64,000 nucleotides of DNA from Pseudofabraea citricarpa (lineage: Eukaryota > Ascomycota > Leotiomycetes > Helotiales > Dermateaceae): contig JAPWGK010000005.1 in assembly GCA_029641185.1 (NCBI GenBank), forward strand, positions 2,381,666-2,445,665. Reading direction: 5' to 3'. The notes beneath the pieces were generated by a model that had not been told where the DNA came from, did no database searches, and was given only the letters and a program-made list of their open reading frames with translations. A program made the translations under genes and the position numbers. This document shows positions 1 to 9,030 of the stretch, in pieces; within the stretch, counting starts at the first letter, position 1; the number at the start of each line of letters is the position of its first letter.

Positions 1-366
1 CAGTGCAGCTCTAGAAACCAAGAAAAAAGGCAACAACCATTTTGACCGCGATGTAATCCATCTGGGAGACTCTCAAATCACGATCCGCAATTTTTCTCCA
101 CAGATCTCCGTAACCAGCATTTCAGGCGACAGCATTTGGCCTACGAGAAATTGGCGCCGAACAATTGCCAGAGGCACAGCGGAGACTGACACAGCCCACA
201 ATTGCCCAGAGCCTATCTGGGTCTTCCTAAGGGCATGATCATAGTGCCGCAGCGGCATCTCACAGGCGTACTTTTCGTTTCGAGCAGGTCGAGGGGAGAT
301 CTCTAGACTTGACGCGTGCAGGGTGTTACGATATGCAGCCTGGGTCGGACACTGTGACAATCAGAT
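1..366. other. Unassigned left edge
   Basis: This stretch lies upstream of the DUF3431-fusion gene. A 95-codon open frame on the minus strand (73-360) has no recognisable domain and no splice-supported extension, so I do not call it a gene. It probably holds the 5' leader and promoter of the downstream gene, but I see no clear TATA box. Confidence 0.4.
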
Positions 367-2862
367 ATGGGCCACGATGTCCCCTCGCAATTCTGGAGCT
401 TTCAGAGAAATACAATCTTGCGAGTCTACGATGAGGTTGCAGGATTCATGGCCTTTATACCACTGCAGCAGAATGCGCCATCGCCGGCCCGAATTATGAA
501 AGCGGATAGGCTTTATGCAGAGCCGAAACTCTCTTCTGCCACCAGAAAATCGACAACGGAACCGCCTCTTTCCAGCTCCGGAGACGATAGCGACGAGTAC
601 GATGATTTCGATCTTCGAAGCGATGCGACGGGCAATGGGATTAATACTGATATTTCGAGGAAAGGTCGTGGACGGATATTGTGAGTGCTCTATTTTGCGA
701 CAGCTACAAGCTCAAGGTTGATTGGTCTTCAGTCTTTGGATAGCGTCTTCAGTTACGGCGCTGTATTCAAGCAAGCAATTGATGGTAAATCATGGGTATC
801 GTAAGTATTATATTTCCATCTGCGAACGATCGCTAATTATTTGTAGATTATCGTATGTCGTTTAGTTATTCCAGTTTGTCGCTTGGCTGACACCTTTAGC
901 CCTTACCATCGCATTCAGGTCTTTCGCTGTCACGGGCCTTGTATACTTGCTGTCGTTATATATTGGACTGGAAAGCGATGTGGTGAGATTTTGGAAATTG
1001 GGTGTTTACCAGCCTCGAAAACAATACCTCTGGCCTAGTTCGAGATGGTTTCCCATGCTTCCAGCAGCTTTGATGGCTTCTCTTTCCTTGCCAATGTTTA
1101 TGGAAGGTGTGTTGCATATGCTCAGTCTACCAGTCTTAGCGATGTTGTTTGTAAGTTCCTTGGACAGAACCTGCTGTTTAAACTAACCATTTTATAGCCA
1201 TTATTATATGTGATTGAGTCGCTTGTCCTTTTTCTTACATGCTCTCGGTCCAGAGCACAGTTATGCCTCCCATGGGAAACGATCCTTGCTATTATACCTC
1301 TTTCTACGATACTCATCGATGAGTATCGACTTACAGTTCAAGGACTTATCTGGGGACCAGTTGGGATTATTGCCATGGGACTTGCTAGAGGGCTCTTTGT
1401 TGCTGCTTCGGATAGGACTGGCTACAGGCATTCGGTCGAGGCACGAAGAGAAGTCTACCATGGATTCGTGTCTATGACTCTTATATTTGGGACATTTTTC
1501 AGTGGACTATTTTCATACTTTTACGAAAATCGCCAACCTATAGAAACGAAACATACAGCATCATCTACTTTGGAATTAACTCTTCTCAATATTGGCTCGA
1601 TGGTAGCGACAGCCTTCTCGGGATCTTTCTTGATGGCATACTCTCCCATGTCTTTCGAGCATGCGTCTGAGTTGTCAAACATTCCTGTAACTGTCACAGA
1701 ACTACTCACCACAACAACTTCCAGTCTCCTAGTTTTTGTAGTAGGCATTTTCTGTAGCCCGTCAACAGCTGTGTCTTGGTTTCAAATATTTGCCTACATT
1801 GTCGCTGTTCTTTGTTTGGCTGGGGCAAAGGATATATCCAAAGGAGTTGCAATTTGTATCGACTTCGTTCAAATACGCGGCAGGCTTGGAAAAATATTTG
1901 GATTTGGCCAAAGAGATCTAAGGCATCCATGCAACATCTTCGTTGTTGCCAGCGTACTCGTTCTGGTTGGCATCACAACTCTTACACTCAATATTATTAG
2001 TGGATTACCAATCAAGCATATGGTCCACATGCAACCATCCCTCGATTTCTCTCTCAATCCAACGACTCGGTTCGAAATAGTTATTGCCATGTATGAAGAA
2101 TCACCGGCAGCTGTCGCTTCACTGATCCATGGTTTGACCCACACCACTTTTCTCTCAACTATATATAACGATATACAAACGACAATATATACCAAATCAG
2201 CCACGGCTGATCTCGGCGAGCTGAAAAATCTCACAGGAGCTGATAAAGTTTTGAGGCTGCCTAATCTTGGTCGTGAAGGGGGCACGTATCTTCATCACAT
2301 CGTCAACAACTGGGAGACATTAGCCGAGCAAACGATGTTCATCCAAGCTGGCGCTCACAACAAGCGCGAACTGCTTCCCAGAATCGACAATTACCTTAAT
2401 GCAGAGATTGGCATGCTCAATCTCGGTGAGGCGGGAATTGTCTGTGACTGCCTTACATGCAATGATCGAACAGGCTGGCAAGATTCATGGGACCTGCTGC
2501 CAACACTCTACTCGAAGATTCACCCCAACGAGACCTGCACACCATCCACCAAGCTCGCGCTTAGTTACAAAGGCCAATTCATCGCCAGCGCACGACGTGT
2601 TCGAGGTGTGCAAAAGGAGATTTATGTCGATCTTCTGCAAGCCATCACGAGTACCGAGGGTTGGAGCCACGATCGTAAGATCATAGGCTCGAATTTCGAT
2701 TCTCCAGATAACCCATTCTTTGGTTTCACACTCGAGCGTGTCTGGAGTTTGCTTATGCAGTGTGCTGGTGAAGATATCGCGGTCAAGTGTCCGACTTTAC
2801 TCTCTGGTACTCTAGGGTATAGAAGGGGTGGTGGAGTAGAAGATTGTGGTTGCTTTGACTGA
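367..2862 (+). CDS. DMT-like multi-pass membrane protein fused to C-terminal DUF3431
   Basis: Exons are 367-680, 733-800, 847-852, 900-1150 and 1198-2862, giving 767 aa. All junctions keep frame; the third exon is only 6 nt. Residues 1-104 are hydrophilic and acidic with an SSSGDDSDEYDD stretch. From about residue 105 come many hydrophobic segments; the first (LWIASSVTALY...YPLTIAF) resembles the opening helices of drug/metabolite-transporter and triose-phosphate/nucleotide-sugar translocators. From about residue 505 the protein reads RFEIVIAMYEE, then LPNLGREGGTYLHHI, hallmarks I recognise as DUF3431, a fungal domain often discussed as glycosyltransferase-like. The likely site is Golgi/ER or plasma membrane. 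A transporter module joined to an enzyme-like lumenal module suggests sugar donor or glycan handling, which is inference. The start at 367 is the first in-frame ATG of the first exon. The end (GGVEDCGCFD) is intact. Confidence 0.72.
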
Positions 2863-3280
2863 ATTGGGTATCTTACTGATTAGCATTCGCTTTTGTTTTT
2901 CTCTTGTTTTGCCCTGCTTCATTGAGATGGAGTCTTGAATTGATACCCATTTTAAATTCAGAAGTTAGATATGTCGTTTGATTTTGGTCATGTTCTGTTT
3001 GCACGGTTGATGCCACGCGATGTCATGTGCGGGACGTTCGAGGTTGTTCTACATCCTTATCATAAGTGAATGCGAAATCTATCACGTGGAATAGGCAGGC
3101 ACCTGTAGTATATAATCCTTCCTTCTGCCGTTTCTTTCTTCGTTTTCTTTCTTCATCGCCTCCGACTTCAATTCATCTGGTTTCGATACTTCATTCATTC
3201 TCTCCTCCTTCCACCATCAACCCGCATTCTACAAACTCTAAAGTTGCATCGACGCGACTCCAAACTTTGCACTTCCCAAG
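2863..3280. promoter_or_regulatory. Intergenic promoter of the first RNase H gene
   Basis: The stretch contains the terminator side of the DUF3431-fusion gene and the promoter of the RNase H gene at 3281. A CACGTG E-box lies at about 3083, a TATATAA box at about 3109, and a pyrimidine-rich CT leader follows at about 3118-3230, a typical filamentous-fungal core promoter. Role is inferred from position. Confidence 0.45.
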
Positions 3281-4309
3281 ATGTCTTCCTGGGTACCCGA
3301 CAGTCCAGTCAGACTGCGCAACGGGCATCTCGTGTGCAAATCCCACCACTTGCGGATCTGTCATATCTGCTGCGTTGACTACACTTTCGATGATGGTTAT
3401 GAGGACAGTTCATCTGACGACTATGACGAATATATCGACACTGCTTATTCGGATGACGAGTTTGAGTCGAGTATATCGCCACGACATGCGAGGGTAGAGC
3501 ACACAAATCAGGTGTCTTCGGGAAGATATCAAGATAGAGAACAAAACAGTCGTCGATCTCCAACCCCACCTAGCTTCTTTTTTGATGATCCCGAAGAGGC
3601 ACCATACCTACAATACCGAGATGATGGCACACTGATCGTTCCTTACATTGGAACATTTGTACCTTCGCCGCCCGAAGCTTCGCCAATGAGCCTTTTCCCT
3701 TGTACGGATACCGCACGCAATTTCTCACAGTTCGTCAACCGTGCCAACAACCAGGAAGTACTCATCTACACAGACGGTGCCTGCCTCAACAACGGCCAGT
3801 CAAATCCAGCAGCTGGCTGGAGTTTTATCTACCATGACCCACTCTGCCATCCCGAAACCCCTGCAGAGTTTGGCCGCCTCGAAAACCATGGCCCCTCTGG
3901 AGAGCCTCATCCTCAGACAAGCAACCGTGCAGAGCTACGTGCAGTAATCGCTGCCATACAATATCGATACATAAGAGGTGAAAAGGATTTGGCTCGGATC
4001 GTAATTGCTACTGACTCAGAATATGTTGTTAAAGGTGTGACAGAATGGATTCATCGGTGGGGTCGGAACGGTTGGCGAACTAGTCAAGGTGCTGCAGTAA
4101 AAAATCGTGATCTTTGGGAGGAGTTGTTGAGAGAAGTGATGAAGCATCGCCAGAATGGAAGCGAGATCAGCTTTTGGAGAATCCCCCGTGGTTGGAATAC
4201 GGAAGCAGACAGTGCTGCAAAGGCGGCAGCAAGAGGGGAGTCAGTGCAGCATTTCGAGCCCCGCTATGGCACGCTATGTGATAAGTGCCGTGAAAGACTT
4301 GGATGGTGA
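3281..4309 (+). CDS. Ribonuclease H1-type protein (paralog A)
   Basis: Single-exon gene, 342 aa; the ATG at 3281 has a good context and follows a CT-rich leader. The C-terminal half (about 158-320) is an RNase H fold: LIYTDGAC (D165), TSNRAELRA (E218), IATDSEYV (D245) and EADSAAK (D310) supply the four metal-binding carboxylates that cleave RNA in RNA-DNA hybrids. The N-terminus carries a C/H-rich patch, VCKSHHLRICHICC (residues 18-31), that could bind zinc, then a long acidic low-complexity region (40-62). A second CxxC lies at the end (LCDKCRE). There is no canonical hybrid-binding domain of yeast RNH1. A second family member lies 2 kb downstream on the same strand, so this looks like a tandem duplication. 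The RNase H assignment is firm; cellular role is not. Confidence 0.85.
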   Translation: MSSWVPDSPVRLRNGHLVCKSHHLRICHICCVDYTFDDGYEDSSSDDYDEYIDTAYSDDEFESSISPRHARVEHTNQVSSGRYQDREQNSRRSPTPPSFFFDDPEEAPYLQYRDDGTLIVPYIGTFVPSPPEASPMSLFPCTDTARNFSQFVNRANNQEVLIYTDGACLNNGQSNPAAGWSFIYHDPLCHPETPAEFGRLENHGPSGEPHPQTSNRAELRAVIAAIQYRYIRGEKDLARIVIATDSEYVVKGVTEWIHRWGRNGWRTSQGAAVKNRDLWEELLREVMKHRQNGSEISFWRIPRGWNTEADSAAKAAARGESVQHFEPRYGTLCDKCRERLGW

Positions 4310-6330
4310 TAAGACGATCCCTAGTGGTGGCAAGGATAGTCTCGAGGGGGCATTGCTTTTGTTTGTTTCTTGGCATGTACGAATAGACTGTGAGATGGCT
4401 AGTATCAAGACTTACTCACTTGATACTATTGTTCGTGGAAGACAATAGCATGTAGTTATCAGATGATCAACTTGAGAAAAACCATAAACCGAACGAAACA
4501 CCAACTTTCTTCCAGGTATATTCTTGTCACCAAATGTGAACGGTATCCTATTAACTGTCAATCTGCTCCGCAGGTTAATACTGAGAATCATTTGCACTTT
4601 ATATCAATCTACCTACCTCACTCAACGTACATGAATGTAGAGAAAAGCTGCCAAGAAACCGGACAAAAAGGAAGAAATAGGCAGACGACTTTTTCTAATC
4701 GATATGTATATGCATACTCCGTACAACCACTTGTTTTGCCCTTTCTCCCTCCTGGATTTGTTATTCTGATTCTCAATTCTCAACACAATCTTTCTCGATT
4801 CTCTCTCCTTGTGTTCGGTCGCAACCCTCAATTTCTTTCCTTTTTCTTCCCTTTCGCTTTCTTTTGTTACGACATGGTACTGGTTGATTTGACTCGACCC
4901 CAGCACGAGCTCTGTTTTTGAGTTTGGTTTTGGTCCTCTGTAGCTTGGTACTGGGGCTAGAGCTTGAGCTTCGACATTTGCTCGTGCTGTACCCCACATC
5001 CGCGACCTTGGGCTCGATTCTTCTCGTTTGCTCGCTTACGAAACGGCATGGTTCAGACGGATCGCTGGAAAGCCAAATGAATCTGTCGAGAAGGCAGATA
5101 AGAAAGATGGAGTCTTCATTTTCTACTATGATTGATTACAACAATCAGAGTCACTTATTTTGTCCGACTCGCGCTGTTTGTAGTTGGGATTCTTTTGTTC
5201 TGTGTTGTTGGTTTTTGAAATGCTGCATTGCTGCTTTTGCTTTTGACTTTTACTTTATGCTTCCGCTTGGACATTTACGGAAACTTAGTTTCCTCTTAGT
5301 CCTTTCTCCTTCCCTTGTCGAGGAGTCATTCTGGCTCCAAACGATGCCTAAAGTCTTGAATATGCTGAGAAAGAGGAAATAACAAGACGAGGCGTCTGAT
5401 ATAGTTTGTAGGATAGGTTATCTCGTGTCGCTTAATTTATTCAGCACGATTGGGGTAGTCTGGATATAAAGGTAAAATACTCTTGCTATCTGATACTTCG
5501 GATTAAAACTCATTGCCACAAGCTAATTAGATACGTAGGCAGATGGGTATAAGTGTCACAAGCTAGCCTATCTACATGTTAATTTAGGTAATTACATATC
5601 AAAATTAGGAGGTCTATTTAGGCCGTTCAGTTCGTTTCGGACAGCGGATTAGGAAGAGGTACCTTTGTCCACACCAAGTTTGTTGTTGAACAGAAGTACT
5701 AACATGTGTCCGGGTATGATCGGGTATATGCCGCGGCACAAGAGATACTTTCGATTCCGTAGCAGATCTGGTGTGGAATCTGCGGATAGAAGTGCCTCTT
5801 TCTGATTGGCTATCCGAAATTAATTGAAGCTGCCTGGAAAGTTAAACTTGAAAGCAGCATCAACGAATAGATTGTTATCTATGAAGCAACAAAATAAGCA
5901 GAATTAGGCTATGCCAACGAGATGGTATGATCTTGAATATTTACTTTCTGTCTGTAAATCGACGACTTCTTGTGAAGACATTGGCTGCTAGTTAGGCATC
6001 AAACTTTCCAACATGAATAGCTTGCTTACGACTCATTCTTCTTCTTGTGCTAACTAGGTATAGTAACTAAATAATTATTTTCTTACCAACGGGTAATTGA
6101 TCCGATCACTTTAGTATAGTACGGAGTAACAGTTATCGCAGGGCAAGTTGGAAACTTGAAATAGTTCAGGCTACGCCGAACGCTCAGACGTTTGGTCTGG
6201 CAATCCTTCCGCTTTGGGACGTAATTTTGCTTCATGTGCCCCTCCAAAAATTTTGCTCCCTCCGTCCTCTTCTTCCTTCAATCCCCCGAACTAATTTGCG
6301 ATCGAAAACGTCCGCTGAAAATCAAATAAC
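4310..6330. other. Intergenic spacer between RNase H paralogs
   Basis: About 2 kb without a supported gene. Open frames at 4463-4921 and 4918-5382 are low-complexity (Leu/Phe/Ser-rich, CT-rich DNA), lack domains and look like chance frames. From 5400 to 6200 the DNA is AT-richer. CT-rich DNA at about 6235-6300 precedes the second RNase H gene and is probably its core promoter and leader. Confidence 0.4.
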
Positions 6331-7455
6331 ATGACGCCACCTCTTGCGTCCAGCAGCGACAAAGATTTCCCTACAGTAAGCTGTGGCATTTGTACGGTGG
6401 TTGCACTGGATGACGACAGTCCTCCAGATTTCCCTACAGTAAGAAGCGGCGTTTGTAGGGCGGTTGCACTGGATGACAACAGTCCTCCAGATTTCCCTAC
6501 AGTAAGAAGCGGTTTTTGTAGGGCGGTTGCACTTGATGACAACAGTCCTCCAGATTTCCCTACAACAAGAAGCGGCGGGTTTACGGCGGTTGTAATGAAT
6601 GACAGCAGTCCTCCAGATTGGGGCAAGGTCAAACCCATGATTGCAGCCCATTGGCTATCGTTCCCAAGGGCACCAGTGCAAGGCAACGACAATGGCAACG
6701 GCGACAGCAACTCGAACGACGCACACGATCCGCGGCCTCAATTGCAACGCCGCGAGGATGGAACCTGGATCGTTCCCAAGATAGACAGATTCAATCCTCG
6801 CCCTTCACCAGCATGGAAAGATCCGCTAGATCTCTTTCCGCAAACTCACATTAATGGCAGGTCGAGCAGGTCGACGGCGTGCGAGATTCGCGCCCCTCGC
6901 TTCATCCACCGGTTCCATGGGAAGCAGATGCTCATCTACACCGATGGCTCGTGTCTCAATAACGGCCAGAAGAGTCCCACAGCTGGTTGGGGATTCGTTG
7001 TGCACGCACCGATGTTCGGGCCGTCGCCGGATTATGATGGAAGTGTGTTCGGTCAACTCGAGCAGACAGGTCCTTCGGGACAACCGGCTTCGCAGACAAG
7101 CAACCGCGCCGAAATACGCGCCGTCATTGCTGCTCTGCAGTACCGGAACTGGTGGGAGGAAGGTTGGCATTCTGTCGTGATTGCTACCGATTCAACATAT
7201 GTCGCTGACGGGGCCACCAAATGGATTCGTTCCTGGGCCGCACATGATTGGAAGAGGAACAAAAATAGAGGCGATGTCAAGAACCGCGATCTCTGGGAGG
7301 AGTTGATTCGAGAGGTCCTCAAATATCAGGCCGAAGGCACTGACATTATTTTCTGGTCCATCCCCCGCCATTGGAATAAGCTGGCTGATACAGCTGCGAA
7401 TGAAGGTAGCAAAGGTCGAACTTCAGGGAACTTTACTACGCCATGGGTGATGTAA
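6331..7455 (+). CDS. Ribonuclease H1-type protein (paralog B) with 21-aa tandem repeats
   Basis: Single-exon gene, 374 aa. The RNase H domain fills about residues 198-362 with all four carboxylates: YTDGSC (D205), SNRAEIRA (E261), ATDSTYV (D287) and LADTAAN (D353). It is closely similar to the gene at 3281, including the upstream segment DGTWIVPKI matching DGTLIVPYI, so the two are tandem duplicates. It lacks the Cys/His patch of its neighbour. Instead residues 12-95 are four copies of a 21-residue unit (consensus DFPTVRSG-C-AVALDD-SPP), encoded by 63-bp direct repeats. The start at 6331 includes the repeats; an internal Met at 6637 would exclude them and still give a complete catalytic domain, so the repeats might be 5' untranslated. 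Confidence 0.8.
   Translation: MTPPLASSSDKDFPTVSCGICTVVALDDDSPPDFPTVRSGVCRAVALDDNSPPDFPTVRSGFCRAVALDDNSPPDFPTTRSGGFTAVVMNDSSPPDWGKVKPMIAAHWLSFPRAPVQGNDNGNGDSNSNDAHDPRPQLQRREDGTWIVPKIDRFNPRPSPAWKDPLDLFPQTHINGRSSRSTACEIRAPRFIHRFHGKQMLIYTDGSCLNNGQKSPTAGWGFVVHAPMFGPSPDYDGSVFGQLEQTGPSGQPASQTSNRAEIRAVIAALQYRNWWEEGWHSVVIATDSTYVADGATKWIRSWAAHDWKRNKNRGDVKNRDLWEELIREVLKYQAEGTDIIFWSIPRHWNKLADTAANEGSKGRTSGNFTTPWVM
6364..6615 (+). repeat. Four tandem 63-bp direct repeats
   Basis: Copies begin at 6364, 6427, 6490 and 6553. Each opens with GATTTCCCTACA followed by GTAAG in copies 1-3 (the fourth has ACAAG) and ends with AGTCCTCCA. Period is a multiple of three, so copy-number change keeps the reading frame of the RNase H gene. 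Copies 2 and 3 are nearly identical, which points to recent expansion or homogenisation. Confidence 0.9.
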
Positions 7456-7737
7456 TGATGCTATGCTCATGGAGGTCATATTTCTGATGAGCTGGCTTGA
7501 GAGCACGTCCCTCAACTTCAGCCACAAGACATCCTCAACGACCTTGTCCACGAGTAAGGGATAAAGTCATCATGTCGTCCCAGATTGGTGGGCGGTCGAT
7601 GAGGGCATGGAGAAGATATGGGTAACTGGCGACAACCAAGCCAGAATTTCTCGAGCAGGGAATTTCATGTCGCTAGCTGCTTGGCCCTGTCAGTGTTGGA
7701 AACATTGACTGAGGCTGTTATTATGGATTTGGGGCGG
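7456..7737. other. Downstream spacer of RNase H paralog B
   Basis: Start of a gene-poor region that runs to 13167. I see only short chance frames here and no domain. Confidence 0.4.
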
Positions 7738-8190
7738 AATAGATGGTGCATGCTGGACTTGTTTTGGGAATTATGGAAGTGGGAGACTCCTTGCCATTCA
7801 TTCAAGGACCTAAGATAGCGCATGTTGGTTGGATCTGTTTTAGGATTTGTGGATGGTTGCCAGTCACTCAAGGGCTTGTACCATCCTATCTTGTACCAGC
7901 AGCTTGCCATACGCGAAGGTGTGGCGCTCTTGGGTTAGGATAGCGCATGTTGGATATGTTTTGAGAATTGCAGGAGATTCCTCGTCAAGTCATTCATTCG
8001 TTCGTTCGTTCGTTCGTTCAGTCGAGGACTTGGGCCAGATTGATCGGCACCAGCCGTAAATGAAGGCGCGATGCTCGTAGCTTCAGGATAGTGCATGCCG
8101 GATGTGTTTTGGGAAATATGAGAGAATCCTTGCTATTTATTCATCCAAGGACTTGTATCAAATTGTTTTGCACCAGCAAGTAGGACCGAA
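7738..8190. repeat. Degenerate repeat family 1 (four diverged copies)
   Basis: Copies of a block starting ATAGCGCATGTTGG (or close variants) occur at about 7743, 7815, 7938 and 8087. Each is followed by TGTTTT-GG-A-T, then a GAGA-TCCTTGCCATT-like segment and AAGGACTTGTA-CA in the better copies. Spacing is uneven (about 72, 123 and 149 nt), so this is an old, eroded tandem array. A small TTCG microsatellite (about 7998-8018) sits in the third copy. No coding potential is convincing. Confidence 0.6.
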
Positions 8191-8274
8191 TGCCGAACGC
8201 TCACTCAACTTCCATCTCATATAGATGAGGCGATCCAAGCAATTGAAGACGAAGAGGGCAGAAAATCTTCATGT

Positions 8275-9030
8275 TCTTGGGAACAAGAGACGAGAAATCA
8301 AACAGGTGCTCAAATAAACACGTTCTACAGAGACAAATTTGACCGAACCATCGGTCCTTCTTTTTCTGTAACAAATTTGAGATCGGAAGTAAAGTCAACA
8401 AATGAGCAGCAGTAGTAGCAGCAGCAAGTAGAGTATCAAGAGAAAAAGAACATAAGTTAGAACAGGTCCAGAAAAGCCTCATAGTCTTAGAAATAAATAC
8501 TTCAAACAGAGGAATTTGTGCGAAACATCAGTCCTTTTCTTCTTCTTCCTGTAACAAGTCTGAGATATAAAGCAAAGGGGAAAAGCTGCAGTAGCAAGTA
8601 GAGCAACAGAGGAAAAGAACAGGTGTAGAAAAGCTTCACGGCCGTGGAAACAAGGGATAAGAGATCTAACAGATGCTCAAGGAAACATATTACACAGAGA
8701 GAAATTTGACCGAGCCATCGGTCCTTTTCTCTCTCTGTAAGAAGTCTGAGATCGGAAGTAAAATCAACATACAAGTAGTAGCAGCAGCAGCAGCAAGTAG
8801 AGTGTCAAAAGAAAAAGAGCACAAGCCAGAAAAAGTCTAGAAAAGCGTTATCGTCTTAGAAACAAGAGACAAAAGATCTAATATATTCTCAAATAAACAC
8901 CTCCCACAGAGAGGGAAATTTGGCCGAACGATCGGATCTTTTTTCTTCTTTTCTCTTTCTGTCCAAGGTAGCTATAGAAACGAAAGTCAAAAAAGTGAGC
9001 AGGAGCAGCAAGTAGAGTAATAAAAGGGAA
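8275..9030. repeat. Degenerate repeat family 2 with embedded palindrome (about four copies of 180-215 nt)
   Basis: Each copy runs: ACAAGAGAC-A-AGATC, then CTCAAATAAACAC, ACAGAGA-AAATTTG, a palindromic core, TCTGTAA-AAGT-TGAGATCGGAAG, an AGCAGCAGCAAGTAGAGT block, and GAAAAAGA-CA. Cores start at 8341, 8519, 8708 and 8922. In copies 1 and 3 the core is a perfect 6-bp inverted repeat, GACCGA-N4-TCGGTC; copies 2 and 4 have decayed arms. Minus-strand frames through the array encode similar peptides in successive copies but lack a domain, so I treat it as non-coding DNA or RNA. Confidence 0.7.

Noticed and set aside
4463..5382. Two overlapping frames of about 150 codons between the RNase H genes
   Set aside because: Low-complexity products from CT-rich DNA, no domain, no splice support.
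6364..6615. CRISPR-like array
   Set aside because: Repeats are contiguous 63-bp units without spacers, in frame within a eukaryotic gene.
6291..6710. Minus-strand frames with repeats opposite RNase H paralog B
   Set aside because: Antisense of the 63-bp direct repeats; the plus-strand frame has a real catalytic domain.
8201..8774. Minus-strand protein gene with repeated RWFGQI/RWLGQI blocks
   Set aside because: The similarity comes from the DNA repeat itself; frames are short, Leu-rich, and broken between copies.
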